From Burkholderiales bacterium (GTDB lineage Bacteria; Pseudomonadota; Gammaproteobacteria; Burkholderiales; JAHFRG01): 64,000 nucleotides of DNA. The position numbers and the translations under genes are program-made. Shown here piece after piece: positions 58,071 to 64,000 of this stretch (the stretch's first letter is position 1; each line of letters begins with the position of its first letter). The notes beneath the pieces are model-generated. The model was not told where the DNA came from, searched no databases, and saw only the letters and a program-made list of their open reading frames with translations. Location: the NCBI GenBank assembly GCA_035518095.1, contig DATIXX010000006.1:1-64000 (forward strand), given 5' to 3'.

Positions 58071-59414
58071 ATGGGGTTTAAGCACCTTGTCGCCATATTC
58101 CTTATAACAGCTGTTTTTCCAAATTTGGCTTTTGCTGCGATCGCGGATGAGGTCAAAGCAATGTTGGAGCAAGGCAAATCCAAAGATGCCTATGAGCTCG
58201 GTAGTCAGCACCCCGAGCTGCTTGGTGAACCTGCATTCGACTTTTATTTCGGCGTAGCCGCGATTGACTCAGGCCATGCCGGCGAAGGCGTGCTAGCGCT
58301 GGAACGCTACGTCATCACGTTCCCGAACAATATCAACGCCCGCCTCGAACTCGCGCGCGGCTATTTCGTACTCGGCGAAGATACGAGAGCCAGCGAAGAA
58401 TTTAGGAACGTTTTAAAAACCAATCCGCCGGCCGAGGTGCAAACTAACATTCAGCGTTACCTCGATGCCATCCGTGCGCGCGAATGGCGCTATACAACGA
58501 GCGGCACAGCATATGTAGAAACTGGATTGGGCTATGACAGCAACGTAAATGCCGGGGTGAGTAATTCCAACATCAACCTGCCGGTGTTCGGGCCAGTTAC
58601 CGTTCTGGGTGCGGGAGTAAAGCAGCATTCTCGCTTTCAATATGTGTCGGCCGGGGGCCAGGTGTCGCAGCCGATTGCGCCCGGCCTTACCGTGTTTGGG
58701 AGCGGTTCGGGCGCGCTGAGCTTCAATAATCAGGCGAGTCCGTTCAATCAGGAAACTTTCAATATAAGTTCCGGCCTGACTTATCTAAGCTATAAGAGCC
58801 TTTACCGCTTCAGCGGCTTTTACTCTTACACCGACCTTGACACCCATTCATTCCTGCAGTCGCCGGGTACCACGGCTGAATGGCAATACCAGTATGACGA
58901 GCTGCAGACATTTAGTACTTATGCCCAATACGCGAACTTAGACTATGGCGGAGACAACAGCCCGCGCAGCTCGAATTTTTACTCCGGAGGGCTGGGTTAC
59001 CGCAAAGCATTTATCGCAAACTGGCAGCCCCTGTTCACGTTAGGCGCAAGTTATGGTCGGGAAAACAACACTGAGGACCGCGATGATTTTTCACGAAACA
59101 TCTTTGCCACTCGGTTTGCATTGGGTGTCACACCTTTGCCCAAATGGGCGGTCAGCGTGGGCGGGATCTATCAAAGAAGTTGGTATCTGGCACCCGATCC
59201 AACGTTTGTAGCAGTGTGCAACAGCATCGGCAACTGCACTGTCCCGACCCGGATGGACAGTTTTTACTCGACTGATGCATCAATAAGTTATGCCTTTAAT
59301 CCCCATCTCAGCGCGTGGGTGGAATTTCTTTACCAAAAGAACAATTCCAACATAGCGCTCTATTCGTATAGCAGAGATGTAGCCGCGTTTAAACTACGTT
59401 ACGATTTCAAGTGA
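58071..59414 (+). CDS. Slam-like outer-membrane translocator (type XI secretion), TPR plus beta-barrel
   Basis: A 447-residue protein with a signal peptide (MGFKHLVAIFLITAVF..., cleavage near AFA-AI), and a periplasmic helical TPR-like region (about residues 25-140: FYFGVAAIDSGHAGEGVLAL, NINARLELARGYFVLGED). A C-terminal beta-barrel of about 300 residues begins YVETGLGYDSNVNAG and ends AAFKLRYDFK. This domain order is that of Slam proteins, which move substrate proteins with a TbpB-type barrel across the outer membrane. The next gene has such a C-terminus. Sequence identity to proven Slams could not be checked. It could instead be another TPR-porin. Confidence 0.75.
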   Translation: MGFKHLVAIFLITAVFPNLAFAAIADEVKAMLEQGKSKDAYELGSQHPELLGEPAFDFYFGVAAIDSGHAGEGVLALERYVITFPNNINARLELARGYFVLGEDTRASEEFRNVLKTNPPAEVQTNIQRYLDAIRAREWRYTTSGTAYVETGLGYDSNVNAGVSNSNINLPVFGPVTVLGAGVKQHSRFQYVSAGGQVSQPIAPGLTVFGSGSGALSFNNQASPFNQETFNISSGLTYLSYKSLYRFSGFYSYTDLDTHSFLQSPGTTAEWQYQYDELQTFSTYAQYANLDYGGDNSPRSSNFYSGGLGYRKAFIANWQPLFTLGASYGRENNTEDRDDFSRNIFATRFALGVTPLPKWAVSVGGIYQRSWYLAPDPTFVAVCNSIGNCTVPTRMDSFYSTDASISYAFNPHLSAWVEFLYQKNNSNIALYSYSRDVAAFKLRYDFK

Positions 59415-59422
59415 GGGCTGTC

Positions 59423-61012
59423 ATGAAACCGTTCAAGCTTAGCTTGCTCTTAACCGCACTGTTGGTGCCTTGTACCGCAGCGTACGCCGAGGTTGTAGGT
59501 CGGGTATTGATGGCGGCGGGGGAAGCTTCGGTGATCCGCAATGAACAGGAGGTGCGCGTTTTAGTCGGTTCCGCTATTGAAGACCACGATACACTCAAAA
59601 CCGGACCTTTCAGCAATATGCAGGTGCGCTTTTCCGATCATAGCATCGTGTCGTTGCGCGACCAAAGTCTACTTAAAATTGATGAATACAAATTCGACGG
59701 CAAGCAAGACGGCCTGGAAAGGGCCTTTTTCAACCTTTTGAAAGGCGGCTTCCGGACCATCACCGGCCTCATCGGCAAAGTCCACAAGACCAATTACGGC
59801 GTTAAAACCGCGACCGCAACCATAGGCATCCGCGGCACAAATTTTGCGTTGCTCCAGTGCGGTAAAGGCAGTTGCGGTGCTGCAGCCAAAGACGGGCTAT
59901 ACGGCCGGGTAAGCGGTGGGATCATCGCTGCAACCAACAATAGCGGAGAATATCAGTTCGGTTCAGGCGATTATTTCTATATACCCAGTAGGGATGAACC
60001 CGCGAAAAGACTCATTGGCCCTCCACGATTCTTTGCCGATCATTTGGCCGGGGAAGGGCACGTCGAACGCCTTCAGACCGCCTTTGGCGGGATTGAACAC
60101 CAGAAAAACGGCGGCACGGGTTCCGATGGCCGCGCCAACCGGATTGAACAGCCTCACCAACAGCAAGTGTTCCTGGTTACTGAATTCATGGGTCCAAATT
60201 GCGGTCCGTCAGTGAAACCCCCGAAACCCCCGGTCGGGCCGCCTCCGCCCCCATCATTTGTGTTTCCGACAACAGGAGTAGGAGCGGTCGCCTATTACCC
60301 ACTTGCGAGCGCTACCGCGACCGGTTCGATTATCTCGGGTACCTTTGTTGATAATGCTAACGGTCAGATGATTTCATTTACGGACACATCCGGTTTTCCT
60401 AACGGAAACGCGGGAAGCGCGCAAGTTCTAGACAGCGGCAGCGATGCCAGCGCTGGAAACTTGACTTGGGGACGCTGGGACTGCGGCACGGGTGGATGTG
60501 CGACCCCCCCAACCGTAAACGGTTCGCAGATAGGAGCCGGTCCTCCAATTCTCCATTATGCGATTGGTGATCCTGTAACTAGCATGCCGATCACGAATCC
60601 CGGTGGCTGCAGCGGCAATTGTGTGGCGTTCAGCCCTGTGGGTTTCACGACACCAACAAATGAAACTGGGATGACCGGTGCGTTCTTGGGCGGTTCGGTC
60701 ATGGTTGATTTCGTAGCGGCTAGCATGAATACCAATTTGCAGGTCGGTTTTAACAGTGCTACATACAATATGAATGGTTCGACGAACTTTGCGTCGAATG
60801 GACAATTCCAAGGCGCCATCGCTGGTACTTGCACTGGAGCTTCATGTCCTGCTACAGCTTGTGCCGGAGGAGCTCAATGTGCGACCGGCGTCAACGGAGG
60901 CTCGTTTACTGGTGCCAACGCTACTGGAATTGCCATGGTTTATAGTTTCTCCGACGCCGCGGCCGGTGGTACTAACGGCAGTATCTCGGGGGCGGTAGGC
61001 TTTAAACGATAA
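59423..61012 (+). CDS. FecR-domain protein with C-terminal TbpB-like barrel, likely cargo of the translocator
   Basis: A 529-residue protein with a type I signal peptide (cleavage near AYA-EV, residue 22; no lipobox, since Pro precedes the only early Cys). A FecR-like domain (about residues 40-160, hallmark TATIGIRGTNF) and a variable part follow, then a Pro-rich linker (residues 262-277) and a Gly/Asn/Thr-rich C-terminal region. That region, with about eight beta strands, ends GGSFTGANATGIAMVYSF and ISGAVGFKR, like the end of TbpB-type barrels. The ATG at 59423 has GAGG 6 bases upstream and lies 8 bases after the translocator stop. Function as surface-exposed cargo is inference. Several Cys pairs may form disulfides. 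Confidence 0.75.
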   Translation: MKPFKLSLLLTALLVPCTAAYAEVVGRVLMAAGEASVIRNEQEVRVLVGSAIEDHDTLKTGPFSNMQVRFSDHSIVSLRDQSLLKIDEYKFDGKQDGLERAFFNLLKGGFRTITGLIGKVHKTNYGVKTATATIGIRGTNFALLQCGKGSCGAAAKDGLYGRVSGGIIAATNNSGEYQFGSGDYFYIPSRDEPAKRLIGPPRFFADHLAGEGHVERLQTAFGGIEHQKNGGTGSDGRANRIEQPHQQQVFLVTEFMGPNCGPSVKPPKPPVGPPPPPSFVFPTTGVGAVAYYPLASATATGSIISGTFVDNANGQMISFTDTSGFPNGNAGSAQVLDSGSDASAGNLTWGRWDCGTGGCATPPTVNGSQIGAGPPILHYAIGDPVTSMPITNPGGCSGNCVAFSPVGFTTPTNETGMTGAFLGGSVMVDFVAASMNTNLQVGFNSATYNMNGSTNFASNGQFQGAIAGTCTGASCPATACAGGAQCATGVNGGSFTGANATGIAMVYSFSDAAAGGTNGSISGAVGFKR

Positions 61013-61131
61013 GGTACCGGCAAGAAGCGTAGAATTGGTATGAAGGGGCCGCGCATTATTGAACGGCGTCTAGATACCTAACGCAGGAAGAGCCAATTAA
61101 TTTGCCGGCGCATTCGGTTTCGGCTCTTGTG

Positions 61132-61884
61132 TCATTGCAGCCAAGCCACGATTGCCGCTACGTCGCTTTGATCGAGCTCTAGCGAGTGACCTCGCTTGAG
61201 GCGCGGCGGCAGGCGGACTTGACCGAAGCGCACGCGGATCAAGCGGCTCACGGTGAATCCGAGCGCTTCGAACATGCGCCTGACAAGGCGGTTGCGGCCT
61301 TCTTTCACCGTAACTCGGTACCAGCGATTTGCCCCTTCCCCGCCTTCGACTTCCAAGCATTCAAATTTTGCCTTGCCGTCCTCGAGCATCACACCTTTGC
61401 GCAATTGCCGTATCTGCCAGGCGCTCAGTTCACCGCGTACCCTTACAGCGTATTCGCGCTCGATTTCGAACTTTGGATGCATCAATCGATTTGCCAGTTC
61501 GCCCGAGCTGGTAAATATCAGCAGACCTGACGTGTTGTAATCGAGACGCCCCACCGCAATCCATTTCGCAGAGCGCATAGCGGGTAAGTGATCGAATACA
61601 CTCGGCCTGCCTTGGGGATCAGAACGGCTTACAATCTCACCCTCCGGCTTATGGTAAATGATGATTCGAGGAAATGCCGGGACTAAGCCGAGTCTGATAA
61701 TTCGCCTGTCAACGCGCACCGTATCATTCCCGCCCACTCGCGCGCCTATTGTCGCGACCTTGCCATTTACAGTGACACGCCCGCTTAGAATTAGCTGCTC
61801 CATGTTACGGCGCGATCCTAGCCCGGCTTGTGCCAGAATCTTATGCAGTTTATGCGTCGTGTGCGGCTCGCCTGCTGGATTCAC
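61132..61884 (-). CDS. rluB: 23S rRNA pseudouridine synthase, RluB type
   Basis: Isomerises uridine near position 2605 of 23S rRNA (E. coli numbering). The GTG at 61884, 19 bases past the recR stop, gives 250 residues. An S4 domain (KILAQAGLGSRRNMEQLILSG) is followed by the catalytic domain with VGRLDYNTSGLLIFT (Asp nucleophile). EGRNRLVRRMFEALG lies near the C-terminus. The longest frame adds 24 residues that overlap recR and is rejected. The start is the least certain point. It is convergent with the FecR gene across a 119-base gap without a clear terminator. Confidence 0.9.
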   Translation of the reverse strand: MNPAGEPHTTHKLHKILAQAGLGSRRNMEQLILSGRVTVNGKVATIGARVGGNDTVRVDRRIIRLGLVPAFPRIIIYHKPEGEIVSRSDPQGRPSVFDHLPAMRSAKWIAVGRLDYNTSGLLIFTSSGELANRLMHPKFEIEREYAVRVRGELSAWQIRQLRKGVMLEDGKAKFECLEVEGGEGANRWYRVTVKEGRNRLVRRMFEALGFTVSRLIRVRFGQVRLPPRLKRGHSLELDQSDVAAIVAWLQ

Positions 61885-61903
61885 GAAACAAAAAATACAC
61901 GGA

Positions 61904-62500
61904 TCAAATCGAGCGGCGTTCCAGTACCGCTTGTGCGAGCGTGCCGCTATCCACATGCTCTAGCTCCCCGCCCACGGGCAGCCCGCTTGCGAGGCGGCTC
62001 ACCTTTATGCCGCGCGGCCTGAGTAACTCGCTGACGTAGTGCGCCGTTGCTTCACCTTCTACCGTGAAATTAGTCGCCAGCACCACTTCGTTCACAATCC
62101 CGTCCTGGGCGCGCTTGAGTAGCCGATCAAGATGAATTTCTTTCGGTCCTACGCCGTCGAGCGGCGACAAACGCCCCATGAGGACGAAATACAAACCCGG
62201 ATAGCAATGCGTTTGCTCCACCATCAGCAAATCGGCCGGGGTTTCCACGACACATAACAAGTGTGCATCTCTCTTCGGCGAACTGCAAAGACTGCATAAA
62301 TCTTGCTCAGTAAAGTTATTGCATTTCGCACAGTGCCTTATGTTCTTCAGGGCCCTGTGCAAGGCGTCCGCAAGCTCTAACGCGCCCGGCCGGTCGCGCT
62401 GCAAAAGATAATAAGCCATGCGTTGCGCCGATTTGGGCCCAACTCCTGGAAGGCAATGCAGCGAATCGATAAGTCGCTCGAGACTGGAAAGCGATTTCAT
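61904..62500 (-). CDS. recR: Recombination mediator protein RecR
   Basis: Forms a ring that works with RecO and RecF in RecA loading. The 198-residue protein has the helix-hairpin-helix [21 protein letters not shown] in pieces at the N-terminus, a four-Cys zinc finger (CAKCNN and CSLC, about residues 57-72), and a Toprim domain. The Toprim domain shows [14 protein letters not shown] and [12 protein letters not shown]. Standard dnaX-ybaB-recR order. Confidence 0.96.
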   Translation of the reverse strand: MKSLSSLERLIDSLHCLPGVGPKSAQRMAYYLLQRDRPGALELADALHRALKNIRHCAKCNNFTEQDLCSLCSSPKRDAHLLCVVETPADLLMVEQTHCYPGLYFVLMGRLSPLDGVGPKEIHLDRLLKRAQDGIVNEVVLATNFTVEGEATAHYVSELLRPRGIKVSRLASGLPVGGELEHVDSGTLAQAVLERRSI

Positions 62501-62531
62501 TGCCGCTTTGGCGCGATTGGGTACTTGATAT

Positions 62532-62858
62532 TCAAAAAGGCAATTTGAAACCCGGCGGCAAACTCATTCCTGCAGTAAACCCGCTCATTTTTTCCTGGAT
62601 TGCCGATTCGACTTTTCTCGCCGCATCGTTCATCGCCGCTGCGAGCAGGTCTTCTAGCATTTCTTTGTCTTCTCCGAGCAGGCCTTGATCGATAAAAACC
62701 TTTTTCACGTCATGGCGGCAGGTCATAATTATCTTCACCATGCCAGCCCCCGCTTGCCCTTCAATTTCGAAGTCAGCCAGCTGTTCTTGCATCTTTTTCA
62801 TGTTCTCTTGCATTTGCTGGGCTTGTTTCATCAGATTCCCTATACCACCTTTTATCAT
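62532..62858 (-). CDS. ybaB: YbaB/EbfC nucleoid-associated protein
   Basis: Small DNA-binding protein that forms dimers with a tweezer-like shape and may organise the nucleoid. The 108-residue protein has the N-terminal coiled stretch [20 protein letters not shown], then [24 protein letters not shown] and the C-terminal [12 protein letters not shown], all typical. It sits between dnaX and recR, 17 and 31 bases away. Confidence 0.94.
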   Translation of the reverse strand: MIKGGIGNLMKQAQQMQENMKKMQEQLADFEIEGQAGAGMVKIIMTCRHDVKKVFIDQGLLGEDKEMLEDLLAAAMNDAARKVESAIQEKMSGFTAGMSLPPGFKLPF

Positions 62859-62875
62859 CCTCTGCTCCTGACTGG

Positions 62876-64000
62876 CTATTGAACGGGTTTTATCGAAGAA
62901 TCTATTACCTTGGCGTCGAAGTTTTCCACCAGCTCGCGCACGAAAGAATCTTTTTCGATAGCTTCGATCGCGTGCATTTGGCGCTGCTTTTTGTCTCGAA
63001 GTTCTTTCTCTGCAGGAGAATTGCCGTTGCCACCTATCGCAAAAGTAACGGCTATACGGATACCAAAATAATCGCTCAACGCGAGCCTCAGCTTTTCCTG
63101 ATACGATTTCTCCAGCAAATGCTTGTGCAGATCAGGAATGCGCAGTTCCAAGCTGTCGCCAGTGTAGTTCGCGAGTTCGCAATGCTGCGCGAGCATCTTT
63201 GCCATACCCCCAAGCTTTAACTGAGCCACCAGGCCTGACCAGTCTCCGTCAAAGCGGTTTTTTTTTAAACTCCCGTCGGTTCCAGTCTTAACCGACTCAC
63301 CGCCCGTATCAAGCAGTGATGGCTGCACCGCGGTCGCCATAGAAGATTTTTCTTGCTGGAGACTGAGCACTGGACTATCCGCGGGCATGAACGTCAGCAT
63401 GCGCAGTAAGGTCATGGTAAAACCGGTGTGTTCATCGGGCGCAAGATCGATTTCATTGCGTCCTCTTACAGCGATATCGTAGAACAATTGTACATCTTCG
63501 TGACCAAAATCGCGAGCCAATTCAATAACCTGTGCCCGTTCTGGCAAATCTGCTGGAAGGGCGTCGGGCACAGTTTGCGCCAGGGCAATTTGTTGCAATA
63601 GCGTGGCCAAATCCTGCAGGGCGGCTTCCAGTGAAAGGCTGCGACTTGCCATTTGTTCCACTTGTGCGACAAGCGCAGCCCCATCGCGATTTAGCAGCGC
63701 CCGTAGAATTTCGAACAGGTATGTCTGGTCAATTGCGCCCAGCATTTCGCGGACACCGCTATCAGTTACCTTGCCCGCGTCGTGCGCAATCGCCTGGTCA
63801 AGAAGGCTCAAGGCGTCGCGCATACTGCCTTGCGCGGAACGAGCGAGCAACTGCACTGCTGACGGCTCGGCGGAAATTTTCTCGTTTTCCAGCACGCGTT
63901 GCAGGTAACACGCGATCACCGGCGACGGAATCTGCTTCAGATTGAACTGCAGGCAGCGCGAGAGCACCGTGACCGGTATCTTTTGCGGATCGGTGGTGGC
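62876..64000 (-). CDS. dnaX: DNA polymerase III tau/gamma subunit, 3' part (cut by window edge)
   Basis: Clamp-loader ATPase subunit. Only the C-terminal 374 residues are inside the window; the gene continues past 64000, so the Walker A and Zn site are not visible. The segment begins [19 protein letters not shown], which contains the SRC sensor/arginine-finger motif of AAA+ clamp loaders. Domain II/III follow ([19 protein letters not shown]), then the tau-specific C-terminus. Whether the gamma frameshift site exists cannot be judged firmly; a run of T at 63257-63268 on this strand is A-rich in the transcript (AAAAAAA near residue 235) and is a candidate slippery site. Confidence 0.95.
   Translation of the reverse strand, partial: ATTDPQKIPVTVLSRCLQFNLKQIPSPVIACYLQRVLENEKISAEPSAVQLLARSAQGSMRDALSLLDQAIAHDAGKVTDSGVREMLGAIDQTYLFEILRALLNRDGAALVAQVEQMASRSLSLEAALQDLATLLQQIALAQTVPDALPADLPERAQVIELARDFGHEDVQLFYDIAVRGRNEIDLAPDEHTGFTMTLLRMLTFMPADSPVLSLQQEKSSMATAVQPSLLDTGGESVKTGTDGSLKKNRFDGDWSGLVAQLKLGGMAKMLAQHCELANYTGDSLELRIPDLHKHLLEKSYQEKLRLALSDYFGIRIAVTFAIGGNGNSPAEKELRDKKQRQMHAIEAIEKDSFVRELVENFDAKVIDSSIKPVQ

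Noticed and set aside
59423-59500. Lipoprotein signal in the FecR-domain protein
   Set aside because: The early Cys is preceded by Val-Pro, which does not fit a lipobox; a type I cleavage site (AYA-EV) is present.

Overview
The window looks like a chromosomal segment from a betaproteobacterium, most likely near the Nitrosomonadales. This rests on gene order and protein signatures, not on a database search. Supporting blocks are udg-uvrC-pgsA-tRNA-Gly-tRNA-Cys; lepA-lepB-DUF4845-rnc-era-recO-pdxJ-acpS-nagZ; rpoE-rseA-rseB-degP facing nadB; rpsB-tsf-pyrH-frr-uppS-cdsA-dxr-rseP-bamA-skp-lpxD-fabZ-lpxA-lpxB-rnhB; smc-zipA-ligA; and dapC-dapD-pilU-dapE-prmB. Coding density is very high, many genes overlap by 4 to 8 bases, and I see no insertion sequence, prophage, CRISPR array or rRNA operon.

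Layout. 1-3.5 kb: two tRNA genes behind a near-perfect sigma-70 promoter, then pgsA, uvrC and a family 5-like uracil-DNA glycosylase. 3.5-6.1 kb: an unusual elongation factor P, a cation diffusion facilitator and nagZ. 6.1-12.5 kb: acpS, pdxJ, recO, era, rnc, a DUF4845 gene, lepB and lepA in one leftward run. 12.5-18.6 kb: the sigma-E envelope-stress locus, divergent from nadB, then ygfX. 18.7-23.7 kb: ppsR, a SPOUT RNA methyltransferase, a divergent selenoneine gene pair (senA and senB), a CopD-like membrane protein and rnhB. 23.6-37.4 kb: lipid A, outer-membrane assembly, isoprenoid, phospholipid and translation genes read leftwards from the rpsB promoter. 37.4-40.9 kb: map and glnD. 40.9-50.3 kb: def, mtnP, hpt, galU, ligA, zipA and smc. 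50.8-58 kb: queF, the succinylase-branch lysine/DAP genes dapC, dapD and dapE, an unrecognised gene fused in layout to a pilU-type ATPase, and prmB. 58-61 kb: a probable type XI (Slam-like) outer-membrane translocator with an adjacent FecR-domain cargo. 61-64 kb: rluB, recR, ybaB and the 3' part of dnaX.

How the genes work together. The envelope is the main theme. RpoE, RseA, RseB and DegP form a stress-response module. Their usual protease partner RseP and typical clients BamA, Skp and the Lpx enzymes lie 12-15 kb away in the same orientation. CdsA, PgsA, UppS and Dxr supply phospholipid and polyprenyl precursors, and NagZ recycles murein. A second theme is amino-nitrogen and cofactor metabolism (GlnD, NadB, PdxJ, DapC/D/E, QueF).

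The two most interesting systems are the senA/senB pair, for selenium incorporation into a histidine betaine, and the Slam-like/FecR pair, for possible surface export. The senC/selD and egtD genes that selenoneine synthesis needs are not in this window. Several start codons were moved from the longest reading frame to positions supported by Shine-Dalgarno sequences, operon overlap or family alignment; the reasons are given gene by gene.
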